From NCBI GenBank assembly GCA_030068145.1, contig JAPJBO010000041.1, positions 1-64,000 on the forward strand: a stretch of 64,000 nucleotides of DNA, in the 5' to 3' direction. Shown one piece after another: positions 20,953 through 30,395 of the stretch (positions are counted from its first letter, which is position 1; the number at the start of each line of letters is the position of its first letter). The position numbers and the translations under genes are program-made. Under the pieces are notes generated by a model. The model searched no databases, was not told the DNA's origin, and worked only from the letters and a program-made list of their open reading frames with translations. The DNA comes from Diplonema papillatum (lineage: Eukaryota > Euglenozoa > Diplonemea > Diplonemida > Diplonemidae).

Positions 20953-21157
20953 TAGTACTTCCCGTGAACTTCCCAAGTGCTCCCCGAGTACTTTTCGCGT
21001 ACACCCCTTGTACACCCAAGTAAGGCCACCGGATCACACCAAGAAACGTTTCCAGAACGGTCGTAGAGGTGGCCGATCCCGATAGTAAAACCGAACTTTC
21101 ACTCGAAAAATAAAATAAAAAAAAGAAGAAACCAAAAATAAAATGACCAAGCAACCG

Positions 21158-21222
21158 GAACGGCAGAGAACCTGTCCAAACCACCCATGGGTGGGCCAGT
21201 CTGACACTCGCTGTCGACGGGG
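21158..21222 (+). repeat. Repeat H divergent copy
   Basis: It shares GGCAGAGAACCT, GGCCAGTCTGACACT and GTCGACGGG with H, but the central GCCTTCGGGTAGGC hairpin is replaced by CCACCCATGGGTGG, a different but equally good stem. A poly-G run follows instead of poly-A. Confidence 0.55.
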
Positions 21223-21356
21223 GGGGGGGGGGAAAGAAATGCTAAAAAACCAGTGACATCAAAAAGGCCTTCAGCTCTTCTGGCATTGCTGTTACGTGCA
21301 TTCAGTCCGAACTGAAAGTCTTTTCCTTCTTTCACACACGTAAAAGAATAGAACAA

Positions 21357-21395
21357 AACTACGCATTTCTTCGCGAAAGAAATGCGTAGTTTTGA
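21357..21395. repeat. Perfect palindrome, about 19-bp arms
   Basis: AAAACTACGCATTTCTTCGC is followed directly by its complement. Half of it (AAAACTACGCACTTCTTC) recurs in tandem at 53087-53125. Confidence 0.85.
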
Positions 21396-21570
21396 AGACT
21401 TTTGCCACCTCCCGCAGCGAGCTCTCGGATCAACCTGTGTCTGATGCAGCTGCCGTATGAAATCGCCTACGCGCCTTTTTTTTGCGGAGTCTGCTCTTCG
21501 TTTTGTCCGACGAGAACTGCCAGAACAAAAAAGGGAGAAGTAAGAACACGCTTTTGTAACTGGTATCACT

Positions 21571-21626
21571 ACCAAGGAGTCTAACACGTGTGCGAGGCTT
21601 AGGCACAAGCCGCGCTGAAACGTAAC
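21571..21626 (+). other. LSU rRNA-derived fragment inside a dispersed repeat
   Basis: CCAAGGAGTCTAACACGTGT followed by GCGAGGCTTAGG and CACAAGCCGC matches the universally conserved LSU segment after the CCGTCTTGAAACACGGA block, and the local sequence at 59236-59295. The surrounding 21486-21672 repeats 60-188, which lacks this insert. Confidence 0.7.
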
Positions 21627-21772
21627 GCAAGGGAATGTTGAGGGGCTGCCGTGACTCGGGAAAACGATACCTTTTGCTGTGTGCAGGTCCCTTGACGAAT
21701 CTGCAGACACACCGGCGAGGAAGGAAAGGGACGCAAAGCGACTGCGCTAAGACGGTGTTTTGGATGAGTGCT

Positions 21773-21853
21773 AAAGCACATTTACCTCCTTTGATCTATC
21801 GCAACCGGCAGTCTCCTCTCGAGCATTTCCTACAAAGCAGGTGCTTATACAAA
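21773..21853 (+). repeat. Repeat G, right-end fragment
   Basis: It carries GCACATTTACCTCCTTTGAT, then GCATTTCCTACAAAGCAGG, then TGCTTATAC, i.e. only the right half of G. Confidence 0.7.
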
Positions 21854-21969
21854 AGAAAATACTGCGCATTTCCTTGTGCAAGGAGAACTCTTTGAGATTC
21901 TCTTCTCTCAATGCATAGAAGCCAGCGACGGGGCGTGCAGTGCATACCTTGGACCCCTACCTCAGAAGA

Positions 21970-22183
21970 AAAAGAAAAAGGCCACTCCTGGTCCAGGAAC
22001 GTGACGGTCAACCACAGCTTGCAAAGCTTGAGTCGGAGGCAGCACAGTGTCACAACCCCGTCCGCTCTGCCCTGTGGCTGACCGTCTCGACGAGCTTGTG
22101 TTCAGCGCGAGCGCCAAGCCCCAAGGTGCGCCGAGCCTTGATGCTTTAGTTTGGGAAATCGGTAGCCACTTGGCCCGAAGACC
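21970..22183 (+). repeat. Repeat J copy 4
   Basis: Matches 4850-5035, with the same open frame (SAKPQGAP, then LDALVWEIGSHLA), and is preceded by an AAGAAAAAG run as in other copies. Confidence 0.85.
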
Positions 22184-22251
22184 CGTAGAAATCCTACCGC
22201 AGAAAAGAAGAAAAAAACACGACTAATATACTGTTTTCCCCCACCCACCCC

Positions 22252-22440
22252 GCTAGCTACGAACAGCCGCCTGACAAACCAGACTCACACCGCTGTCCTG
22301 TCTGCAGACACTCGGGTTCTGCGCTGAAGATGGTCCGCCTTTATGTGTCCGTGGCTTCAAGGACCGAACACACGGCGCAGGCGGGACCAGTGCGGTGTTG
22401 GGCACGTATCCATCCCAAGCACGTTTTTGCGACCCACCCA
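22252..22440 (+). repeat. Repeat A copy
   Basis: Runs from CTACGAACAGCCGCCTGAC to CCAAGCACGTTTTTGCGACC with scattered substitutions. It lacks the 3' GCAGGATTACTTCC part. Confidence 0.8.
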
Positions 22441-22732
22441 CCTCACCAGAACGGTCCATTATACGGTTTCTTGGCGAATGGATGTGCGAGAAAGTAGCGG
22501 AAAAAGAAGAAGCTCGCGCCGGGGCAACAGCGGGGGCAACGGTCAAACCGCAGTTCGACAACAGCATACCCAAAGCTTGGGTCGAATTGTCACTGTGCCA
22601 AAAGTACCCGTCCGTGGCTGGGGGGCTTTCATGCACACCCACCACTACTTGCACGAACAAGGTTCAACTTAGCTTTCCAGAATAGTCAACCCCGTCCCCG
22701 CGTGAAGGGTTTCAAGGGTCCTCACAAAAACA

Positions 22733-22980
22733 TTCATGAACGGTCACACGGAGACCCTAAAACCCCGGTATTTCAAGCGAACTTTAACTCTAAAAAACTT
22801 TCACTCTAAAAAACACCTCCTGCGGCACCATAATGAGGAGGGCCTACCGTAAGTAAGGTATGTGGACAGTGGCCGAAACCACCACCACCGATTCTCTTAC
22901 CCCGTGTAACCACCACTCTTACGACACTCAGAGCACAAAGGATATCTTCCCAAAACTGGAGACTTTAAAACCCCGGAGTG
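22733..22980 (+). repeat. Repeat E, type 2 fragment then type 1 copy
   Basis: 22733-22810 carries CATTCATGAACGGTCACACG and an E block with a doubled ACTCTAAAAAA end. 22896-22980 is a type 1 copy cut off inside the E block (CCCCGGAGT joins GGCGCTTTG). The intervening 22815-22890 also resembles 13355-13430. Confidence 0.75.
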
Positions 22981-23265
22981 GCGCTTTGCTTTTTGGCAGT
23001 CACTTCGCCACGGCCTTGTCTCAGTACTACCGCTAGACGCGTTAAGCTCGGCTCTCGTGTAGCGGGCTTTCCCCAGCACGCGCGTGTTCGAGAAAAGGGT
23101 GCAAATCTTCGAGGCGGTTCGTCGGCATGGGCTCGCCCACCGCTTTTCAAGGTGGCGAGCGAGTCATCAGCCTTCTCTCTCTCATCGACTGTTCAGCGCG
23201 GCACGGAAGGACGTCCAATGGCCAGGCAATACACCGCCTTTCAGGCATGCTGGATGCAAGTCTTT

Positions 23266-23306
23266 CTGCCTTCGGGTAGGCTAGTCTGACACTAGTTGTC
23301 GTCGGG
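23266..23306 (+). repeat. Repeat H, 3' half with poly-A
   Basis: CTGCCTTCGGGTAGGCTAG through GTTGTCGTCGGG, followed by 16 A. The 5' truncation with intact 3' end and tail is what retroposition produces. Confidence 0.75.
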
Positions 23307-23384
23307 AAAAAAAAAAAAAAAAGTCAAAAGGGAAAAAGGGCGAGAAAAGAAGGGGGAGGCCCTCCTTATTTCGGGGTGTCCACG

Positions 23385-23505
23385 TACACGGTGAGGTCCA
23401 GCCTCAGATGCTGGAGTAAAAGAGGGTGTGTCCGAGTCACACCCGAAAAGCGGGTGTGACACCCGCTTTTTAACTCCAGCTTCTGAGGCTGGACTTCACC
23501 GTGTA
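23385..23505. mobile_element. Repeat B, complete foldback MITE (121 bp)
   Basis: The left arm (TACACGGTGAGGTCCAGCCT and on to GGAGT) and right arm (ACTCC through CTTCACCGTGTA) are near-perfect inverted repeats of about 33 bp. Between them is a second hairpin, CACACCCGAAAAGCGGGTGT. Degraded relatives are at 3345-3438, 11324-11391 and 8399-9150. Confidence 0.88.
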
Positions 23506-23637
23506 TGCCGAACCAACTGGAGGCAACGCTTGCGTCGCCGGTGTCAATAGCCCGTGCCTCGTTGGCTTGATTGGTTCTTGCCGACCCCCCCCCCCCCCCC
23601 CCGGAAATAGAGAGGCCCCCCCCCCCCCCCCCCCCCC

Positions 23638-24298
23638 CTACTCACACCGAAGTCCTGTCTGCAGACACTCAGGTTCCACGCTGATGATGGTCCGCCTTAT
23701 GTGTCCGTGGCTTAAAGGACCGAAACACGGCGCGGACGGGACCAGTGCGGTGTTGAGCACATACCCATTCCAAGCACGTTCTTGCAATCCCCCCATTCCA
23801 GTAGGGTACTTCGCGTAACGCGACTTGCTGCCCTCAGCACGCAGGATTACTTCCTCGCACTCTTTTCCTTTTGGTACTTCAACCATTGGTGCTGCACACG
23901 GCAACCCCATGTCCACTGTGCTCTGCGGAGTATTACTTCGCAGATTGCCACCGTAAAAGAAGACAAGTCAGTGCTGCCTAGCGAGTCGCAGTCACAATCA
24001 GGGCGAGGTGCCCTGAGTTTTTAACTGATTGCTCAGACACGGTTGTAGGGGCCTTCTCCCCGTGACGGATTCGCCTGTGCTCTAGTAGCACGGGTGGTCC
24101 TGGCTGTGACGAGCTACGAACAGCCGCTTGACAAACCAGACTCACACCGCAGTCCTGTCTGCAGACACTCAGGTTCCACGCTGATGATGGTCCGCCTTAT
24201 GTGTCCGTGGCTTAAAGGACCGAAACACGGCGCGGACGGGACCAGTGCGGTGTTGAGCACATACCCATTCCAAGCACGTTCTTGCAATCCCCCCCCCC
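23638..24298 (+). repeat. Repeat A, one full unit plus a second partial in tandem
   Basis: CAGTCCTGTCTGCAGACACT-type landmarks recur 500 bp apart (23654 and 24154), defining the unit length. The complete order is: CTGATGATGGTCCGCC, CATTCCAAGCACG, GCACGCAGGATTACTTCC, CGCAGATTGCCACCGT, AATCAGGGCGAG, GGATTCGCCTGTGCTCTAG, and back to the start. Poly-C runs precede each end. Confidence 0.85.
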
Positions 24299-24300
24299 CC

Positions 24301-24400
24301 CCTAGGCTAAGTTGGATGGAACGCCGTTTCTTTAGTTTTTTCGAAATATGGAAACGAAACGGAAACGGAAACGTTTCCGTTTCTTTCAAAAGAAACGCCG
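24301..24400 (+). repeat. GGAAAC hexamer element 2
   Basis: It starts CCTAGGCTAAGTTGGATGG, contains GGAAACGGAAACGTTTCC and ends in a TTTCTTTCAAAAGAAACGCC foldback. It lies directly after the poly-C end of repeat A. Confidence 0.7.
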
Positions 24401-25240
24401 GAAGGCTCCTCATGCTGAGGGGTCCTATGGCACCGCTTTCTTTCATCGGCGATCTGACACGAGCAAATAGGTAACCACAAGCTAATGAAGCAGAATGTCG
24501 TCACATGCGGATGCTGAGGTTTTCTGACACCAGGTTCCACTCTTCTGTGCCTACCACTTCGTCCTCTGCTGCTTCCAACCCACGTTCTCATGTTTACTTG
24601 TATCGGCGGCCGTGCCGAGTGGGGCTTTTTGAATCTGCCGTCCTCTTCTGCTTTGTCGGTGGGGTTCTTCCTGCCGTCGCTGTCTATGCTCCGACAACAC
24701 CGCCCGATGGTGCCCCTTCCGGTGACGGTTGCCACCCGTCGTCGTATGCAAGGTGCACTGTGGCAATCGATGTTTAACACACACGTTACTGCGTGGCCAT
24801 CGCTTTTCTGGCGGGTTCAACATTGCCCCGGCATATGTGTGCCCTTCACCTCCTGATGCTGATTGCACTCCCTCTTTGTCTTACGCCGCTGAAACCCCCG
24901 GTCTTGTAGCCTGTGGTGCGGCGGTGCTCCCGCTGTCCTGAATCAATATCAAAATATCTGTATAGCCTATTATTGGAAGCGGATGTGCTTTCCCGATCGT
25001 CTTCAGCGCGCTGGCTAACGGCCTCGCATCAACAGAGCATCGTCGCCACAACAGCCATTGGTATAAAGAGCTGCAGACCTCAAAGTCATCACAACCGGAT
25101 GCGTGTGGTTGCGCGGTCGCAACTCTTATGGTTCTTTCCTCCCTCTTTTTCGGAGCCTCCTTGTCCATGGTTTCCCACTGGATTGCGGGGTCCGCCGTTC
25201 GGAACACATTTCCGGTCGGACCTTCAGCCAGTATACTAGT
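24401..25240. other. Spacer without a recognisable gene
   Basis: Several short ORFs on both strands lack family motifs. Composition is mixed and no dispersed repeat of this window is obvious. Confidence 0.45.
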
Positions 25241-25365
25241 GGCATACCAGCCGTTTCTTTTGAAAAGAAACGGCGTTTCCATCCACCGCCAAAAAGAAGG
25301 AAACGGAAACGGAAACGGAAACGGAAACGTTTCCAACGTTTCCATCCTACATAGCCCTAGGGCAG
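25241..25365 (-). repeat. GGAAAC hexamer element 3 (reverse)
   Basis: Read on the minus strand it starts CCCTAGGGCTATGTAGGATG, then GGAAACG, a run of GTTTCC hexamers, and ends with TTTCTTTTCAAAAGAAACGG. The shared start (CCTAGGGCTATGT) and end across copies indicate a defined element, not a simple microsatellite. Confidence 0.75.
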
Positions 25366-25374
25366 TGTTCCAGG

Positions 25375-25465
25375 TAAACGGTAAACGTTTACCGTTTATA
25401 AACGTTTACGTTTACTCATTTTGGAGTAAACGTTGAGTAAACGTTGAGTAAACGTTTACTGTATC
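25375..25465. repeat. GTAAACG palindromic array, left copy
   Basis: GTAAACG words in both orientations form a dense nested palindrome (GTAAACGTTTACCGTTTATA, then AACGTTTACGTTTACTC), then TTTTGGAGTAAACG. A near-identical direct copy lies at 26068-26165, bracketing scrambled hAT fragments. Confidence 0.85.
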
Positions 25466-25565
25466 AAGGGCGGCATCCACTGGAAACGCAATCTATCAAA
25501 GAAGAGGGGCAACTAAGTAAAATATCCAGACGGACCTTTCGTCACAAATGGCGAACAAGCGCACA

Positions 25566-25750
25566 GGAGACGCCGGGAGGGGGTGACATTCACGGAAGCA
25601 CCCGGATCGAAGATGCGCAAGGTAACCTGCAAGTTCTGCGATAAGGCCTTCTCCACCGCCTCTGCTGAGCACCTGCTCGGCCAAGGCAGCAGCATTGGCG
25701 GCTGCGCCCGCACAGGACTGAAGCCATGGTCAGGAACGAACGACGAGTAG
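25566..25750 (+). pseudogene. hAT-type zinc-finger fragment (BED-like)
   Basis: The plus-strand frame reads KMRKVTCKFCDKAFSTASAE followed by HLLG (from 25608), with a CxxC pair and downstream His spaced as in degenerate BED fingers at the N-terminus of hAT transposases. It stops at 25748-25750. The continuation of such a protein is found inverted just downstream, on the minus strand, so the gene was broken and rearranged. Confidence 0.5.
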
Positions 25751-25955
25751 CCTTGTTAAACCCGATGGCTTCTTCGTAGAAGAAGTCCCTGGTGGCTTCG
25801 TGGGCGTCCACTGCAGTGGTCGCTCGAGTGAGGAAAGACACCATATTCAGCTGCTTCGTCTTGGCTTTCTCGTTTTTCTTGCTGCCTTCAGCTTGACGAC
25901 GAAGGCGGGTGTGTGCTACCACCATGGGATCTCTATCAGCACACGATGAGTACAC
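25715..25955 (-). pseudogene. hAT transposase N-terminal fragment
   Basis: The minus-strand frame contains KTKQLNMVSFLTRATTAVD, then HEATRDFFYEEAIGFNKATR and SFLTMASVL. This has the layout of the hAT region after the zinc finger (short K/R-Q linker, then a helix ending in FFYxxxIxFN). Beyond about 25715 the frame becomes the antisense of the zinc-finger piece. It therefore lies tail-to-tail with the finger that should precede it. Confidence 0.6.
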
Positions 25956-26067
25956 CCCCCCCCAACGCCCGAAGAACTCGGTGGGGTGATGCTTGACACC
26001 GCCATAAAAGAGATGGACAGCCTGATGGAACGTAGGAGGCCAAGTATGGTCTAACCGTGCTCTGTAG

Positions 26068-26165
26068 GCGAGTAAACGTTTACCGCGAGTAAACGTAAAC
26101 GTTTACCGTTTATAAACGTTTACGTTTACTCATTTTGGAGTAAACGCGTTTACTCAACGTTTACC
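26068..26165. repeat. GTAAACG palindromic array, right copy
   Basis: Same motif order as 25375-25465 with small differences (GCGAGTAAACGTAAACG start and ACGCGTTTACTCAACG end). The two arrays are direct, not inverted, relative to each other, though each is self-complementary. Confidence 0.85.
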
Positions 26166-26192
26166 AGCTTCACTGCCGCCCCCCCCCCCCCC

Positions 26193-26237
26193 CAGGCATC
26201 TTGTTAAGAACCATCCATCCATCCATCAGCCGGCTGA
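26193..26237 (+). repeat. 45-bp inverted repeat, left copy
   Basis: It starts CAGGCATCTTGTTAAGAACC, followed by CCAT repeats and CAGCCGGCTGA, preceded and followed by poly-C. The exact reverse complement is at 35416-35460, 9.27 kb away. Every base matches by eye. Confidence 0.9.
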
Positions 26238-26889
26238 CCCCCCCCCCCCCCCCCCCCTCAGGCTATTTTCACTGTGGAGGGGGGAGACGCTACCTGTCAC
26301 TCTCTAAGGTGGTCACCACGGTGGGCGGTCAGAAAAAAAAAGTTTTTTTTTGCCCCAAATACCCCAAATACCACACTTTGGAAAATTTTTGTGGGCCCAC
26401 TTTTGGCAGGGAATTTTGACCATTTCACCTTCGAGAATTTGACCACCCAGCCTCCAAGGCAACTGCACTGTAGAGGGGGGCGAGGGGGGTCTGGTTTATC
26501 CGGCCATCCGGCCAAAGTGGCTGATCCTTAACAAGAGCGCTGCCCCCCCCTCTATTTCTTCTTCCTCTTGGGTTTCGATTCTTAGATATCTTTGGTTCCG
26601 AGTGAGTCCGTTACTTTCTTGTGATTCGTCTGATTTCATTTTTTTTTTTTTTGTGAACATGGTTTCCTGTCTCCGTTCGTTTTTTGTTGAGCGTGCCGAC
26701 ACGGTGGAATGCGCCAGCCGCTTCAAGCCAAGGGTAGCATGTTGACAGCCAGACTCGACAAAAGAGTGAGGCAAACAGGCACATCCTACAGAATTGAATC
26801 CTTTGGTATAATGGTCCCGCTGCAGGTTCTTCTACATCAAGAGAGACATGAAGTGAAGGAGCAAACAGTGGAAGAGGGCAAGACACGGA
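26238..26889. other. Spacer without a recognisable gene
   Basis: Poly-C, a CCAAATACCCCAAATACC short repeat, an A/T-rich block and a T run near 26638-26652. No conserved ORF. Confidence 0.45.
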
Positions 26890-27030
26890 ATGGGATATTG
26901 TGTGATGAGAATGCTCGAAGGGCGCAAGAGAGGGCGAGAAGTATGCCAGTGCGTACGGGAGGCCCCCGGTTCTGCACGAGCCGTGGCACACACCATGCGG
27001 CGGCGCCCACACCGAGGCGGATACTGACGG
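26890..27030 (+). pseudogene. Degenerate copy of the 30.4-kb QR-W protein gene (N-terminal part)
   Basis: GGGCGCAAGAG, GTGCGTACGGGAGGCCCCCG and TTCTGCACGAGCCGTGG, then TGCGGCGGCGCC, align in order with 30430-30560. A deletion removes the PYGYAA-coding bases and several substitutions destroy the frame. It is the oldest-looking of four copies. Confidence 0.6.
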
Positions 27031-27435
27031 AGTTGCTGCGTACGCAGGACCTTCCCCCTCCCTGATGAGAGACAGTGTTCTGTCTGAATATTCAGCTAAA
27101 ATCTCTCTCCCCTAGCCTGTGGGCCAGAGCCTTTTGATCATGATCATTTGCCTGAAACTACGTCCAGAATTTCGGTTTAGGTCAACGAATAGTTTCTTCG
27201 CGGCTTCCTGAAAGGTAGGGTGAGTATCTGGCCATATTTTTTTAAACTCAAAGCGTTCTCCGGCTCTTTTTAATGTTGGCCACTTGCAATGCGTGCAGAA
27301 ACTGAACCACCCGAGTAGGACCTTCTGATTATGATCATTCGCCAATTTGCCACCTGATACCACGTCCAGGATTTAGGTTCAGGGTAGTAGTAGTGTGGGC
27401 AACGGAAGCTGAAGTTTCCCTTTCTTCACACGCAA
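27031..27435. other. Flanking sequence duplicated around the QR-W copies
   Basis: 27190-27340 (TTCCTGAAAGGTAGGGTGAG, ACTGAACCACCCGAGTAGG, ATGATCATTCGCC) is repeated at 27888-28030. The CACGTCCAGGATTTAGGTTC segment precedes copies at 27362, 27535 and 30268. No gene. Confidence 0.6.
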
Positions 27436-27442
27436 TTAGTAA

Positions 27443-27505
27443 AATGTCAAAACAAAAGCGTTTCAAAAAGGTGGGAAGGGGGAGAAAAATGGGATGCGTG
27501 GGATG
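27443..27505 (+). pseudogene. QR-W gene family, 5' fragment retaining the ancestral ATG
   Basis: It reads MSKQKRFKKVGRGRKMG and then stops (TGA) where the others continue GYRGMMVPD. The ATG-TCA start here is ATA-GCA in the two later copies, so this fragment probably shows the original initiation codon. Confidence 0.65.
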
Positions 27506-27620
27506 ATGGTGCCCGACGCGGGGCGAGTGAAACCACGTCCAGGATTTAGGTTCAGGGTAGTAGTAGTAGTAGTGTGGGCAACGGAAGCTGAAGTTTCCCT
27601 TTCTTCACACGCAACTAGTA

Positions 27621-27905
27621 AAATAGCAAAACAAAAGCGTTTCAAAAAGGTGGGAAGGAGGAGAAAAATGGGATACCGTGGGATGATGGTCCCGACGCGG
27701 GGCGCAAGAGGGGGCGGGAAGAGTACGCCAGCGCGTACGCGAGGCCGCCCCCGCGACCGTACGGCTACGCCGTGGTCCTGCGCGAGCCGTGGTGCAACGG
27801 GATGTGCGGCGGCGCCTGCACCGGCGGCGGCATGGGCTGCGGTGGCTACGCCGCGCGTTCCCCCCGGGAGCTACCCACCCCTCCTTCGCGGATTCCTGAA
27901 AGGTA
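27621..27905 (+). pseudogene. QR-W gene family, frameshifted and truncated copy
   Basis: It follows the intact gene (30351 onward) base for base for most of 250 bp. One G is missing in ATGGTCCCGACG (27684 region), so the reading frame shifts after GYRGMMVP. It ends after the GGAGCTACCCACC equivalent of residue 82, joining flanking sequence before the conserved C-terminal domain. The +1 reading frame stays open to 27943 but encodes unrelated sequence. Confidence 0.8.
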
Positions 27906-28031
27906 GGGAGGAGTATCTAGCCGCATACTTTCTCAAAGTCTAAGCGCCGGCCGGGCTCTTTTTACGGTCGCAGTGTGTGAATAAACTGAACCGCCCAAGA
28001 GGACCTTCTGACCATGATCATTTTTGTCAAT

Positions 28032-28232
28032 TAGACGAAAATATCGGGGAGTTTCGGGGAAATTCGGGGAGTTCCGGGTATTTCCTTTGTGGCGACCACT
28101 TTCCCTGCAGCCGGCCTTGGTGAAGGCGGGGAGGGGGCTACGCTATTAAGGCCCTACCTTGCGCAAAGCGGTCCGTGTTTGGCTATGCCCCGAAGACGAA
28201 GATAGAGGCTGAGAAGGAAGGACAGACTGGGA
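28032..28232. other. Short spacer with GGGGAGTTTCGGGGA-type repeat
   Basis: ATCGGGGAGTTTCGGGGAA here recurs at 30217-30236 before the intact QR-W gene, so it belongs to the same duplicated flank. Confidence 0.5.
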
Positions 28233-28452
28233 GGTACGGGTTGACACGGTTTGACAGGGAGGTACAGGTTGACACGGTTTGACAGGGAGGTCCAGGTTGA
28301 CACGGTTTGACAGGGGGGTACAGGTTGACACGGTTTGACAGGGAGGTACAGGTTGACACGGTTTGACAGGGAGGTACAGGTGACACGGTTTGACAGGGAG
28401 GTACAGGTTAACACGGTTTGACAGGGAGGTACAGGTTGACACGGTTTGACAC
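28233..28452. repeat. 28-bp tandem array, about 8 copies
   Basis: The unit is GGTACAGGTTGACACGG plus TTTGACAGGGA with few substitutions and one single-base deletion (near 28381). The period is not a multiple of three, so the long minus-strand ORF across it is fortuitous. Confidence 0.95.
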
Positions 28453-29139
28453 AGGTAGCAACAGGATCCGCGACAAGGGGAGCAGGAACCGTTCCACCAG
28501 AGGTCGTGCGAGTACAGAGACGATGCTCGTGCTCGAGTCGCAGCTGGGACGAACAGGCACGCCTTCAATGATGAGGTCTGGGGGATGGACGTATTTTCCA
28601 CGTGGGGAGGAAAGGATTGGACGTGCTGGTGGGACGCCTTCGAAGACGGCACCTCCGGCAAGAAGGGGCAGAAGAGGGTAAATTTATTTAGTGAGAGCCG
28701 GAGACCCAGCGCATGGAGGTAGGCGTGCCCAGGCCACCACCACGGATGCCTGCAGCACGATATGCCGATGTGCGGAGTCGGCGGCGAAGAGACAGAAGCG
28801 CGGGCCTTCGCCCCCGGGACGCCCGAAGCGACACCGAAGTCGAGACGCAAGCTGCGCAAAGCGGCACAAGGGAAGCGGCGGTGCCGGCGCCAACACCGCC
28901 ATCGAGAACGCCGCAGAAGGCGACGACACTAGGACGGCCGCTGGCAACGAAGCGGCGGCGTAAGGCATCGAAGACAGAGACGTGCACTCCGCGGCGGGCA
29001 GAGGTGCAAGATAAAGTGCCAGTGACGAAGAGAGGTAGCACGAAGAGGTCACGAAAGAGAGCAGATGCAGATTATCGCCACAGGCTCTTTGCATGCTAAC
29101 CCTAACCACCAGGACCAGGGGCAGTTACGGTCGAAGACG
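28453..29139. other. GC-rich spacer with basic ORFs of doubtful status
   Basis: Overlapping plus-strand ORFs at 28691-28963 and 28713-29099 are Arg/Lys/Pro-rich (for example RSRRRRDRSAGLRPRD). Neither has a recognisable domain and both frames look equally plausible. CTAACCCTAACC at 29096-29107 is too short to be a telomeric tract. Confidence 0.4.
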
Positions 29140-29700
29140 GCAATTCGGGCGAGGAGTAAGGTTGATAACCAAAATGAGAGGCACGATGGCCATCCTGAAT
29201 GCAGGGTTGCGGGATGATGCTTGGCCGAGGATAAGGTTGCTATGGCGACTGGGACAGAGAGATAACGCAAGATAGAGAGTCCTCCTTGTGGGGTGGTCAC
29301 GCCTTCGCAGTCCCAGGGCCTCCACCCACCTGCATACGGTCGTCGACTGACCTTTCCCGAGACGAGTTGGAATGCGGGTACCATCTTTCCGGAGATTTCC
29401 GGTTCCTCCCGTACTCTACAACTCTTCACAAGTGAATGTGGACTCCGAAGTGGACACTCCTTTCAACCGGGTGCACGAATTCAGAATTCCGGGACGGGTT
29501 GACTCACTGTTTCCGATACGGCTTCCAATCATCGAAGGCTAAACCCGGGTGCAGGAGCGGTGCTCGTCGTTTGGGACCAGATGGTGGACGACTGGGTCTA
29601 CCCGGTTTACGAGAAGTGAGAAGGTCATCGGGAGAGATGGCGGCGTGAATACTTCTTGTCCAAACCAAAACCCAAGAGGGAATTGAAGAGTCTGACATAA
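29140..29700 (+). repeat. Repeat M copy 1
   Basis: It shares GTAAGGTTGATAACCAAAAT, CACGCCTTCGCAGTCCCAGG and GACGAGTTGGAATGCGGGTA, and near its end CCCAAGAGGGAATTG, with 58245-58600. The shared parts are interrupted by copy-specific sequence. Confidence 0.75.
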
Positions 29701-30265
29701 GAATGGCAAACTCGTGGTACCGAAGGTTGCAACCGCAACCAGAAGAGTCAGATGATGGTTGAATCTGCGCTCATGTACATGCTCCAGACTCCTCCCTGGG
29801 CAGGTCCTGCAGGTTTTCCAGCAACTGCTGGTTCGCCTTGAGGCCCTCCGAATCCGCAGGCTGCAGTGTATGCCTCAACTGCGTAGGAGTCCAAGCTACA
29901 GTTGGTAGATGCATCCGAGTTCTCTCGCACGGTGTTAGGAAACGCCCTGCGAGCTGTCGAGGTGGCCAAGGAAGCCAAGGAAGAGGATCGGAGGAGGAAC
30001 ACGGACGGCTCAAGAGAGCCGCGTCCGAAGCACACTAGCACACCTACCTGCACACCTCACCCACTTGCCCGCCCGTCCACCCACCCGTCTACCCAACTAC
30101 CCACCTGTTCATCCACCCACCGCCCATCCACCCATCTGTCCACTCAACTACCAACCAACTGTACACCTGCACACCCACCGGCAGCCCCACTTTTTCCCAC
30201 AAAAATCGGGCTGAGTATCGGGGAGTTTCGGGGAACTTACCGGGAGCCCGGACCAGGTGGTGAAA
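29701..30265. other. Spacer with CCACCCA-type short repeats
   Basis: Imperfect CCAC/CCCA-rich repeats at 30060-30180. Then the GGGGAGTTTCGGGGA flank and, from 30266, the leader shared with other QR-W copies. No gene. Confidence 0.5.
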
Positions 30266-30395
30266 CCACGTACAGGATTTAGGTTCAGGGTAGTCGTAGT
30301 ACTGTAGTCAACGGAAACTGAAGTTTTCTTCACACGCAACGTAAAGTAAAATAGCAAAACAAAAGCGTTTCAAAAAGGTGGGAAGGAGGAGAAAA

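Noticed and set aside
28146-28859. 237-codon minus-strand ORF
   Set aside because: Its C-terminal third is the 28-bp array read in shifting frames; the rest has no resemblance to a protein family.
29096-29107. CTAACCCTAACC telomere-like repeat
   Set aside because: Only two units, inside ordinary sequence.
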